A stretch of DNA of 6,014 bases from positions 1 through 6,014 of the forward strand of contig JAVEEB010000014.1 in the NCBI GenBank assembly GCA_030840665.1, in the 5' to 3' direction. The notes below the pieces were generated by a model. That model had not been told where the DNA came from. It was given only the letters and a program-made list of their open reading frames with translations, and ran no database searches. A program made the translations under genes and the position numbers. Within the stretch, counting starts at the first letter, position 1, and each line of letters begins with the position of its first letter. The stretch comes from Frankiaceae bacterium (GTDB lineage Bacteria > Actinomycetota > Actinomycetes > JAVEEB01). Below are positions 1 to 6,011 of this stretch, one piece after another.

Positions 1-844
1 CCGCCAAGCCGTCCCGCGAGAGCGCATAGCCACCCGCGATCGCTTCGAGGCAGCCGGTGTTGCCGCAGCGGCACAGCACGCTGTCGTCATCGAGGACCGA
101 CACGTGCCCGATGTCACCAGCGGCGCCTTGCGCGCCCCGGTGAAGGTGGCCGGCGGAGATGAGGCCCGCGCCGATGCCGGTGCCGACCTTGACGTAGATG
201 AGGGCCTGCTCGCCGCGGCCGATGCCCGCGCGGAGCTCGCCGAGTGCCATCACGTTCACGTCGTTGTCGACCCACGCCGGCACCTGGAACCGCAGGGCGA
301 GGCGTTCGCGGACGGGATAGGCGTCCCAGCCCGGCATGATCGGGGGCGCGACCGGCATGCCCAGCGAGAACTCGACCGGCCCCGGCAGCCCCGCGGCGAC
401 GCCCCACAAGGGGGCATCCGGATGCGACCGCGTTGCCAGTAACTCGTCGAAGATCGCCTCGAGCCGGGTGAGCGTGGCCTCCGGCCCGTCGCCGACGTCG
501 AGGGGCTGCGTGCGTTGCACGAGCAGGGCCCCGTTCAGGTCGCTGATGCCGACCTGCAACTCCGTGGCGCCGAGTTCGGCGACCAGCAGGCAGCCCGACT
601 CGGCGCGGAACCGAAGTTCCCGAGACGGCCTGCCACCGGTCGACGCCGCGAGCCGGCCCTCCTCGAGCAACCCGAAGTCGAGCAACTGCGACACGCGCTC
701 GCTGACCACGTTGCGGCCGAGGCCCAACTGCCGGACAAGCTCCGGTCGCGTGCGCAAGCCGCCGGACCGGACCCCGTCGAGGACCTTTGCCAGGGATTCG
801 ACGTAGTCAGCAGTGCGCAGCTCGCCTGCCAGCCCGTCCGACAC
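1..844 (-). CDS. ROK-family transcriptional regulator, C-terminus cut by window edge
   Basis: DNA-binding sugar-responsive regulator, usually a repressor, made of an N-terminal helix-turn-helix and a sugar-kinase-like ROK domain. My reading of the minus strand gives an unbroken frame of 281 codons running off the left edge. Residues 33-63 look like a winged helix-turn-helix (RPELVRQLGLGRNVVSERV, then the wing STGGRPSRELRF at 68-79). The ROK domain begins near residue 86. Its phosphate-binding motif is close to the kinase form (ELGAT at 90-94 against DIGGT), and the DND at 193-195 keeps the Asp that acts as base in ROK kinases. The ROK zinc site is present: H247, then CRCGNTGC with C258, C260 and C265. 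Family members are about 380-400 residues, so roughly 100 or more are missing. I chose GTG at 844-842 because GAGAGAGG (859-852) lies 7 nt upstream. An in-frame GTG at 883 has no good ribosome site. It is divergent from the sugar transport operon and so probably controls it. One TTA leucine codon occurs at 442-440. Family assignment is firm; effector and targets are inferred. Confidence 0.93.
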   Translation of the reverse strand, partial: MSDGLAGELRTADYVESLAKVLDGVRSGGLRTRPELVRQLGLGRNVVSERVSQLLDFGLLEEGRLAASTGGRPSRELRFRAESGCLLVAELGATELQVGISDLNGALLVQRTQPLDVGDGPEATLTRLEAIFDELLATRSHPDAPLWGVAAGLPGPVEFSLGMPVAPPIMPGWDAYPVRERLALRFQVPAWVDNDVNVMALGELRAGIGRGEQALIYVKVGTGIGAGLISAGHLHRGAQGAAGDIGHVSVLDDDSVLCRCGNTGCLEAIAGGYALSRDGLA

Positions 845-851
845 GTAGACA

Positions 852-859
852 CCTCTCTC
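852..859 (-). promoter_or_regulatory. Shine-Dalgarno for the ROK regulator
   Basis: Read on the minus strand, GAGAGAGG lies 7 nt before GTG at 844-842. It decides that start over the in-frame GTG at 883, which lacks a purine-rich upstream stretch. Confidence 0.6.
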
Positions 860-886
860 GCGGCGCCGCCGAGGGGATCTCACGAG

Positions 887-938
887 GCAAACCAGTAGAA
901 GCAAACCACAGCGTCGCCCCACCGTAGAACCAAACACT
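887..938. repeat. Repeated CAAAC elements in divergent intergenic region, candidate operator
   Basis: Two imperfect direct repeats are seen: GTAGAAGCAAACCAC at 895-909 and GTAGAACCAAACACT at 924-938. They share GTAGAA, then CAAAC after one variable base, and are offset by 29 bp. A shorter third copy, GCAAACCAG, begins at 887, which is 14 bp before the matching GCAAACCAC at 901. Read on the minus strand the core is GTTTGSTTCTAC. These lie between the ROK start and the -35 of the operon. Some ROK repressors, such as XylR of Firmicutes, bind GTTTGTT-like half-sites, which makes these candidate operator half-sites. This is inference: the copies are direct rather than inverted, and AT-rich motifs stand out in GC-rich DNA for other reasons. 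Confidence 0.4.
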
Positions 939-953
939 TGTGATCGCTAGGGG

Positions 954-981
954 TTGACTTCCGCCTTGAACGTGCAATATT
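954..981 (+). promoter_or_regulatory. Probable sigma-70-type promoter of the oxidoreductase-transporter operon
   Basis: TTGACT at 954-959 matches five of six bases of the -35 consensus. AATATT at 976-981 matches four of six at -10, with a 16-bp spacer. Transcription would begin near 988 and give a leader of about 60 nt before ATG 1047. The -10 is weak, so the exact start is uncertain. The promoter falls inside the extended reading frame that begins with TTG at 954, which argues against that frame being translated from there. Confidence 0.5.
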
Positions 982-994
982 CCCCGTACGCGGT

Positions 995-1033
995 GATTTG
1001 CCGCCGCAACAGGCCGTGTGAAGGCGGCAATTC
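995..1033 (+). repeat. Inverted repeat / leader hairpin upstream of the oxidoreductase
   Basis: Arms 995-1005 (GATTTGCCGCC) and 1023-1033 (GGCGGCAATTC) are complementary at 10 of 11 positions, with only a T-T mismatch (997/1031). The inner 8 bp are perfect. The intervening 17 nt run from 1006 to 1022. It lies downstream of the predicted promoter and ends just before the Shine-Dalgarno. It could be a protein operator (roadblock position) or an RNA stem-loop next to the ribosome site. There is no U-tract, so it is not an ordinary intrinsic terminator. Confidence 0.5.
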
Positions 1034-1035
1034 CG

Positions 1036-1044
1036 AGGGCGGTG
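1036..1044 (+). promoter_or_regulatory. Shine-Dalgarno for the oxidoreductase (decides start at 1047)
   Basis: A purine-rich stretch, AGGGCGGTG, lies just before ATG 1047. The alternative in-frame starts, TTG 954 and GTG 993, have no comparable site. TTG 954 is better explained as a -35 box, and the family's Rossmann fold begins close to ATG 1047. Confidence 0.55.
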
Positions 1045-1046
1045 AC

Positions 1047-2168
1047 ATGGCAGTCGAATCAGACGCCGACCGGGCGAACCCGCGCATCCGCGCCGGCATC
1101 GTCGGCACCGGTTTCATCGCCGGCGTGCATGCCCACGCGGTTCGCGCCGCCGGTGGGGAAGTCGTCGCAGTCCTCGGCAGCAACCCGGCAGCAACCGCCC
1201 GCGGAGCCGTCGACATGGCGGCGCGGCGCGGCGCCGCCGACCTCCAGGCTCTTGTCGCGGACGACGACATCGATGCCATCCACATCTGCACGCCGAACGC
1301 CACGCACCGCGCGTTGGCCGAAGCCGCGATCGCGGCGGGCAAGCACGTCATCTGCGAGAAGCCGCTCGCCACGTCGGTCCCCGACGCGCGACTGCTGACC
1401 GAGCTGGCCCGTGCCGCCAACGTTCTCGCGAGCGTCCCGTTCACGTACCGGTTCTACGCATCCGTCCGCGACGCGCGAGACCGGATCCACGACGACGCCT
1501 CCAATCCGCTGTGGATGCTGCACGGCAGCTACCTGCAGGATTGGCTGGCGGGCGCGGAGCTGACCAACTGGCGGGTGGACCCCGCACAGGGCGGGGCGTC
1601 CCGCGCGTTCGGTGACATCGGCGTGCACTGGTGCGACCTGATGGAGTTCACGACCGGCCACCGGATCACCCGGCTCACCGCGCGCATGGGATCGGCGTTC
1701 GGGCGCCGCGGGACGGGCTCGTCGTCGGCCGAGGTGCGCACCGAGGACGGCGCCGTCGTCGTTTTCGAGACGGACCGCGGGGCGCTCGGGTCCGTCGTCG
1801 TGTCGCAGGTGTCACCGGGACGCAAGAACCAGCTGTGGTTTTCCTTCGACGGCCCGGAGCGGTCGTACGCGTTCAATCAGGAAACCCCGGACACGTTGTG
1901 GCTCGGGGACCGCGCGCAGACCCGCCTCCTCTCGCGGGGCAATGACGTCGGCGCGCAAGCGGGATCGCCGTACTCGCGCCTGCCCGCCGGTCACCCGCAG
2001 GGCTATCAGGACGCGTTCAACGCGTACATCGGCGACTTCTACGCCGGAGTGGCCGGGGAGAAGCCGGACGGCCTGCCGACGTTTGACGATGGGCTGCGGG
2101 CCGCCGTCGTCACGCAGGCCGTCGTCGACTCAGCAGCCACGCAGACCTGGGTGGAGGTAGCGGCATGA
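1047..2168 (+). CDS. Gfo/Idh/MocA-family NAD(P)-dependent oxidoreductase
   Basis: Predicted soluble dehydrogenase of 373 residues, a usual length for this family, which oxidises or reduces sugars, inositols and their derivatives with NAD(P). The N-terminal Rossmann domain opens with GIVGTGFIAGVHAHA (17-31), a GxGxxA-type dinucleotide site. HICTPNATH (79-87) and the EKP motif (104-106) follow. K105 is the family's catalytic lysine. The C-terminal catalytic domain has GDIGVHWCDL, where D190 and H194 match the Asp and His of inositol dehydrogenases, so the enzyme looks intact. ATG 1047 is preferred because of AGGGCGGTG just upstream; longer in-frame starts would run over the promoter and leader. 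It is the first gene of the operon, and its TGA overlaps the ATG of the ATPase gene by 4 bp, tying it to sugar import. It probably acts on the imported compound. Inositol dehydrogenase, another sugar dehydrogenase, or an enzyme for a modified sugar are all possible. Family is sure; substrate is not known. Confidence 0.92.
   Translation: MAVESDADRANPRIRAGIVGTGFIAGVHAHAVRAAGGEVVAVLGSNPAATARGAVDMAARRGAADLQALVADDDIDAIHICTPNATHRALAEAAIAAGKHVICEKPLATSVPDARLLTELARAANVLASVPFTYRFYASVRDARDRIHDDASNPLWMLHGSYLQDWLAGAELTNWRVDPAQGGASRAFGDIGVHWCDLMEFTTGHRITRLTARMGSAFGRRGTGSSSAEVRTEDGAVVVFETDRGALGSVVVSQVSPGRKNQLWFSFDGPERSYAFNQETPDTLWLGDRAQTRLLSRGNDVGAQAGSPYSRLPAGHPQGYQDAFNAYIGDFYAGVAGEKPDGLPTFDDGLRAAVVTQAVVDSAATQTWVEVAA
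2153..2158 (+). promoter_or_regulatory. Shine-Dalgarno for the ABC ATPase, inside the end of the oxidoreductase gene
   Basis: GGAGGT lies 6 nt before ATG 2165, within the last codons of the upstream gene. Together with the ATGA overlap it indicates translational coupling with strong independent initiation. Confidence 0.7.
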
Positions 2169-3742
2169 CGACGACCGACGAGGTTCCGCTTCTCGAGTTG
2201 CACGACATCGTCAAGACGTTTCCCGGCGTACGCGCGTTGGACGGCGTGCAGCTGCAGGTGGCAGCCGGCGAGGTGCATTGCCTGCTCGGACAGAACGGCG
2301 CCGGCAAGTCGACGCTGATCAAGGTGCTCGCCGGCGTGCACAAGCCCGACTCGGGATCGATGCTCTGGCACGGCAGTGAGGTGTCGTTCAGCAATCCGCA
2401 GGCAGCCACAAAGGCCGGGATCGCGACCATCTACCAGGAGCTCGACCTCGTCGATGACCTCTCGGTCGCCGAGAACATTTTTCTGGGACACGAGCAGTCG
2501 ATCCAGGGGTTCGTGCGCCGCGAGCACATGCGCTCCGACGCGCGGGCGGTCCTCGCCCGGCTGGGTCACGGCGAGATTCCGGTGTCGCGCAAGGTCGGCC
2601 GGCTCTCGTCGGCGGCGAAGCAGATCGTCAGCATGGGCCGCGCGCTGTCGCACGAGGCGCAGCTGATCGTCATGGACGAGCCCAGCGCCGTCCTGGCGCA
2701 CGACGAGGTCGCCAACCTGTTCCGCGTCGTACGAGAGCTGACCAGTCGGGGCATTGCCGTCATTTACATCTCGCACCGCCTCGAGGAGCTGCGCCAGATC
2801 GGCGACCGGGTCACGGTACTCAAGGACGGGCGCACGTCGGCGGTCAACCTGCCGGTCAAGACAACAACAACCGATGACCTTGTACGTCGAATGACCGGCC
2901 GCACGATCGAGTACGTCTTTCCCGAGCGGCGCCCGCGCCGCGTGGAGTCGGATTCCGTGCCGCTGCTCGACGTCCGGGGGCTCACCCGCATCGGTGAGTT
3001 CAGGGACATTTCCCTGTCGGTGCATGCGGGAGAGATCGTGGGCATCACGGGCCTGGTCGGGTCGGGTCGCTCCGAACTTCTCGAGACCATCTACGGGGCA
3101 CGGAAGGCGCAGGCCGGCTCGGTGTCGGTCCAAGGCCGGGCACTGCCCCACGGGCGCATCGATCGCGCCGTCCGTGCCGGGCTCGGCCTTGCACCGGAGG
3201 AGCGGAAAGCCCAAGCCCTGATACTCGAAGACAGGATCTACCGCAACGTCACGCTGTCCACGTTCGCCCAGTACGCAACCGCGGGGCTCACGTCCGCGTC
3301 CGCCGAGCGGACGGCGGCCAAGCGCATCGCGGACCTGCTCGCGCTGCAGCCTTCGGGCGTCACGCGGCCGGTCAAGACACTCTCCGGCGGCAACCAGCAG
3401 AAGGTGGTTCTCGGCCGCTGGTTGCTCGACCCCGACGGCGATCAATCGGCACCCCGTCGACGAGGGCGTGGGACGAAGCTGTTGCTGCTCGATGAGCCCA
3501 CCCGCGGCGTCGATGTCGGTGCCCGGGCCGACCTGTACCGCGTGATCCGGCGCCTCGCCGACGACGGCATGGGCGTGCTGATGGTCTCGAGCGAAGTGCC
3601 CGAGGTGCTCGGCCTGGCCGACCGGGTGCTGCTCATGCGCGAAGGCCACCTGATCAGGGAAGCCGCCGCGGGCGATCTGGATGAAGAAACCGTGCTCGAT
3701 CTCGTCATGGCGGGGTCGCTTCTGGAAGTGAGCCAGCCATGA
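2165..3742 (+). CDS. Sugar ABC transporter ATP-binding protein, two nucleotide-binding domains (RbsA/MglA type, CUT2)
   Basis: Cytoplasmic energising subunit of a CUT2 carbohydrate importer: two fused ATPase domains in 525 residues, slightly above the usual length of about 500. Domain 1 has Walker A GQNGAGKST (42-50), Q-loop Gln at 91, a degenerate signature LSSAAKQ (147-153), Walker B ending MDEPS (D171, E172) and the switch His H204. Domain 2 has a degenerate Walker A, GLVGSGRSE (296-304), with Arg in place of Lys as is normal in this family. It also has a canonical signature LSGGNQQ (406-412) and Walker B LLLLDEPTRGVDVGA (from 439). VSSEVPE takes the place of the switch His. Hence each site pairs one good and one degenerate element, the usual asymmetry of RbsA-like proteins. 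An Arg- and Gly-rich stretch at about 424-436 separates signature and Walker B of domain 2 and is absent from E. coli RbsA. Start and stop both overlap neighbours by 4 bp. Family is certain; the sugar is not known. Confidence 0.96.
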   Translation: MTTTDEVPLLELHDIVKTFPGVRALDGVQLQVAAGEVHCLLGQNGAGKSTLIKVLAGVHKPDSGSMLWHGSEVSFSNPQAATKAGIATIYQELDLVDDLSVAENIFLGHEQSIQGFVRREHMRSDARAVLARLGHGEIPVSRKVGRLSSAAKQIVSMGRALSHEAQLIVMDEPSAVLAHDEVANLFRVVRELTSRGIAVIYISHRLEELRQIGDRVTVLKDGRTSAVNLPVKTTTTDDLVRRMTGRTIEYVFPERRPRRVESDSVPLLDVRGLTRIGEFRDISLSVHAGEIVGITGLVGSGRSELLETIYGARKAQAGSVSVQGRALPHGRIDRAVRAGLGLAPEERKAQALILEDRIYRNVTLSTFAQYATAGLTSASAERTAAKRIADLLALQPSGVTRPVKTLSGGNQQKVVLGRWLLDPDGDQSAPRRRGRGTKLLLLDEPTRGVDVGARADLYRVIRRLADDGMGVLMVSSEVPEVLGLADRVLLMREGHLIREAAAGDLDEETVLDLVMAGSLLEVSQP

Positions 3743-4806
3743 CCGAGCACGCACCCGCCACGACAACCGTCGACACGCACGCCGGCGCGACGAGCGATGG
3801 TCCGCAGACGCGGTCGGGCTCCGGCCTGCGACGGTGGCTCCGCGACGACCGCAGCGAACCCTTCCGGCGCAACCTCGGGTTGGTGGTCGTACTTCTCGTG
3901 CTCTACGCGATCGGGGCGTGGAGCCGACCCGACATCTTCCTGCACAGGGGCCGCCTGTGGTCCAACGAACTGACCGTACTCACCCTCGCCTCGAGCATCG
4001 GCGTGGTCGCGATCGGCATGACGCTCGTCATCATCAGCGGCGGCATCGACCTGTCGGTCGGCGCCTTGCTGGCGCTGGCCAGCGTGTGGTGCACCACCCT
4101 CGCGACGCAAGCCCACGGCGCCCTCACGATGGTGTTCGTGGCGCTGGTCGTTGCCACGATTGCGGGCACGGTCAACGGGGTGCTGATCGCATACGGGCGG
4201 CTGGCCCCGTTCATCGCCACGCTCGCGATGATGGTTGCCGCGCGCGGGTTGGCCCAGAAGATCTCCGGCAAGTCGACGCAGGTCGTCAAGGTCGATGGGA
4301 TCACGAAAATCGCGCAGGACCGCGTGTTCGGCCTGCCGTGGCTCGTGGTCATCTTCGCGGGCGTCGCGGCCATCGGCTGGGTGCTGCTCAACCGCACGAC
4401 ATTCGGTCGGCGCACGACGGCGGTCGGCGGCAACGAAGAGGCAGCCCGGCTAGCGGGCATCAACGTGCGGCGCACCCGCGTCCTGCTCTACGCCCTGTCC
4501 GGAACGTGTTGCGGGATCGCGGCCGTGATGGTCACCGCGCAGGCCAACTCGGGGTCCTCCGATCACGGAAATCTCTATGAACTGCAGGCGATCGCCGCGG
4601 CGATCATCGGCGGGACGGCTCTCGCCGGCGGGCGCGGCACCATCGTCGGCACCGTCCTCGGCGTCCTTGTCTTCACTCAGATCACGAACCTGTTCATCGT
4701 CAACAACCTCGCGGTGGAGTACCAGCTGATCGCGCAAGGCGTGATCATCGTCGCCGCCGTTCTCCTCCAGCAGTTCCGTGTCGGCTCGCTGCGAAAGCGC
4801 GTCTGA
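3739..4806 (+). CDS. Sugar ABC transporter permease, RbsC type (CUT2)
   Basis: Integral membrane subunit that forms the sugar channel, probably as a homodimer on the ATPase. It has 355 residues. The first 45 or so are hydrophilic and charged, so there is a cytoplasmic tail longer than in E. coli RbsC. Hydrophobic segments then fall at about 46-62, 77-99, 107-122, 129-151, 157-170, 199-217, 247-267, 282-297, 302-321 and 328-343. Family motifs are clear: SGGIDLSVG (100-108), AVGGNEEAARLAGINV (228-243, the loop that contacts the ATPase) and IIGGTALAGGRG (289-300). The C-terminus is basic (LRKRV), as expected on the cytoplasmic side. ATG 3739 overlaps the ATPase stop by 4 bp. The upstream GGAAGTGA (3724-3731) is a moderate ribosome site, so coupling is likely. 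The gene ends in tandem TGA codons. Substrate cannot be told from the permease. Confidence 0.95.
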   Translation: MTEHAPATTTVDTHAGATSDGPQTRSGSGLRRWLRDDRSEPFRRNLGLVVVLLVLYAIGAWSRPDIFLHRGRLWSNELTVLTLASSIGVVAIGMTLVIISGGIDLSVGALLALASVWCTTLATQAHGALTMVFVALVVATIAGTVNGVLIAYGRLAPFIATLAMMVAARGLAQKISGKSTQVVKVDGITKIAQDRVFGLPWLVVIFAGVAAIGWVLLNRTTFGRRTTAVGGNEEAARLAGINVRRTRVLLYALSGTCCGIAAVMVTAQANSGSSDHGNLYELQAIAAAIIGGTALAGGRGTIVGTVLGVLVFTQITNLFIVNNLAVEYQLIAQGVIIVAAVLLQQFRVGSLRKRV

Positions 4807-4877
4807 TGACGAGCCGCCTCCCCACGCCTTCGGCCCTGCCCCGCCACAAGACCCGTTTCGCGCCAACCTCACCCCAT

Positions 4878-4882
4878 GGAGA
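4878..4882 (+). promoter_or_regulatory. Shine-Dalgarno for the binding protein (decides GTG 4889)
   Basis: GGAGA lies 6 nt before GTG 4889. Starting there puts a lipoprotein signal peptide at the very N-terminus. The in-frame ATG at 4778 would overlap the permease and bury the signal sequence behind 37 proline- and charge-rich residues. Confidence 0.7.
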
Positions 4883-4888
4883 AATGCT

Positions 4889-5977
4889 GTGACTGAACGG
4901 ACTCACCTCACCGTCGGCGGACGTCGCCGAGCGATCATCGTCGGAGCCGTCACTGCCGGCGTCCTCCTGGCGGGCTGTACGTCGAACGCAACCACGACAA
5001 CGCCGACGACCGCTGCGGCAGGGGCCAGCAGTTCGGCAACGGGTAGTGCCACCACCGGCGGCACGGACGGCAATGCCGTGCCCGGCAAGAAGGTCACCAT
5101 CGTGTTTTCCGGGCCGGTCGCCGACCACGGCTTCCTGGCTGCGATCAACTCCTTCGCCAAGAAGCAGGCGGCGCTCTACACCGACGTCGACTTCAAGGTG
5201 CTCGAGGCCGCCGCAGACGCACCGTCGCAGATCGCGGCTGTGCAGACGGCGATCGCCGGAAAGCCTGACGCGCTCATCATTTTCCCGCAGGACGGTGACC
5301 AGCTAACGGGGGTCGGCAAGGCCGCCATGGCCGCCGGCATCCCGGTCATCAACCTGGACCGCAAGTTCAACGACGCGAGTGCCTACCGTCTCTTCCTCGC
5401 CGGCGACAACTACAAGGTCGGCTACAACGCCGGGACGTACATCGGGCAGAAGCTCAAGGGCAAGTCGAACGCGGTCATCGGTGAGATCACGGGGATCCCG
5501 ACCCTGGCCCTCACCAAGGAGCGGTCGCAGGGGTTCAAGGACGCCCTCGCCATCTACGGGCTCAAGGTGACCAACCAGGTCAACGCGAGCTTCACCGTGC
5601 AGTCAGGCCAACAGGCGATGGCCAACCTCCTCGCGGCGGCACCGAAGATCGACGCTGTCTTCAACCACGACGATGACCAGAACATCGGCTCCGAGGCGGC
5701 AGCCAAGCAGGCGAACCGCACCGAGTTCTTCATCGTCGGCAACGCGTGCTCGAACATCATGCTCAAGCACATCAAGGACGGCGACGCGCGCATCGAGGCG
5801 GACGTCACCTTCACCCCGGCCATCTCGGCCACGGCAGTTTCCCTTGCCCGGCTCATCGCTCAGGGCCGGCTCATCCCCGACCTCGCCGGCCTGCCGCTGC
5901 CCAGCAATTTGCTGATCGACTCCGAGCTGGTCACCAAGGCGAACGTCGACCAGTTCACGAAGTTCGGCTGGGACTAA
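4889..5977 (+). CDS. Sugar ABC transporter substrate-binding lipoprotein, RbsB-like
   Basis: Extracytoplasmic solute receptor (periplasmic-binding-protein type I fold) that delivers a sugar or polyol to the permease. From GTG 4889 it has 362 residues. The signal peptide has a basic segment (GRRR, 11-14), a hydrophobic core (15-27) and a lipobox LAGC with the lipidated Cys at 30. A Thr/Ser/Ala/Gly linker (31-62) follows, typical of surface-anchored Gram-positive lipoproteins. The binding domain starts near KKVTIVFSG (67-75). NLDR (155-158) matches the Asp-Arg pair of RbsB, and R212 in TKERSQGF matches its ligand Arg. By recalled alignment, however, three other ligand positions differ: the Asn in the NDE loop becomes D261 (NHDDDQN), the Asp of VGFDG becomes A286 (VGNACSN), and the Gln of AQLP becomes F308 (TFTP). 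This suggests a ligand other than ribose. It is last in the operon, as in rbsACB order, after an 82-nt gap. Family is firm; ligand is unknown. Confidence 0.94.
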   Translation: MTERTHLTVGGRRRAIIVGAVTAGVLLAGCTSNATTTTPTTAAAGASSSATGSATTGGTDGNAVPGKKVTIVFSGPVADHGFLAAINSFAKKQAALYTDVDFKVLEAAADAPSQIAAVQTAIAGKPDALIIFPQDGDQLTGVGKAAMAAGIPVINLDRKFNDASAYRLFLAGDNYKVGYNAGTYIGQKLKGKSNAVIGEITGIPTLALTKERSQGFKDALAIYGLKVTNQVNASFTVQSGQQAMANLLAAAPKIDAVFNHDDDQNIGSEAAAKQANRTEFFIVGNACSNIMLKHIKDGDARIEADVTFTPAISATAVSLARLIAQGRLIPDLAGLPLPSNLLIDSELVTKANVDQFTKFGWD

Positions 5978-5989
5978 CTGCAGACTAGT

Positions 5990-6011
5990 GGGGGGGGGGG
6001 GGGGGGGGGGG
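5990..6011. repeat. Run of 22 G at the window end, followed by CCC
   Basis: The run begins 12 nt after the stop of the binding-protein gene and leads into CCC at the last three bases. The 12 nt between are CTGCAG followed by ACTAGT, which are PstI and SpeI recognition sequences, and the final six bases form GGGCCC (ApaI). Possible readings are a low-quality or dark-cycle G artefact at a contig end, cloning-junction sequence, or the first arm of a G/C hairpin acting as terminator. Nothing here settles which. Confidence 0.85.

Noticed and set aside
535..852. A 105-codon minus-strand frame starting MSTCRTGWQ
   Set aside because: It is a shifted frame over the ROK gene. The true frame, one base away, encodes a clear helix-turn-helix and ROK domain.
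104..898. Plus-strand frames at 104-442, 336-806 and 515-898
   Set aside because: All lie opposite the ROK gene, have low-complexity composition and show no domain or ribosome site.
954..1046. N-terminal extension of the oxidoreductase from TTG 954 (or GTG 993)
   Set aside because: TTG 954 is the start of a good -35 box, the stretch contains the promoter and an inverted repeat, and neither start has a ribosome site. ATG 1047 has one and fits the family's N-terminus.
2039..3766. A 575-codon open frame on the minus strand opposite the ATPase gene
   Set aside because: It is antisense to a gene with complete ABC motifs. Its product is rich in Arg, His, Asp and Ala with no recognisable domain. 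Long antisense frames are expected in GC-rich DNA with strong third-position bias.
4778..4888. N-terminal extension of the binding protein from ATG 4778
   Set aside because: It would overlap the permease and place 37 polar, proline-rich residues before the lipoprotein signal peptide. GTG 4889 has a well-placed GGAGA.
4807..4888. Intrinsic terminator between permease and binding-protein genes
   Set aside because: Only a 3-bp stem with a short loop (GCCTTCGGC) is visible and there is no U-tract.
5978..5989. PstI-SpeI hexamers as a BioBrick-style or common vector polylinker
   Set aside because: The order and spacing do not match the BioBrick suffix or the pBluescript or pGEM-T linkers as I recall them, and no further vector sequence is present. 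Kept only as one possibility for the window end.
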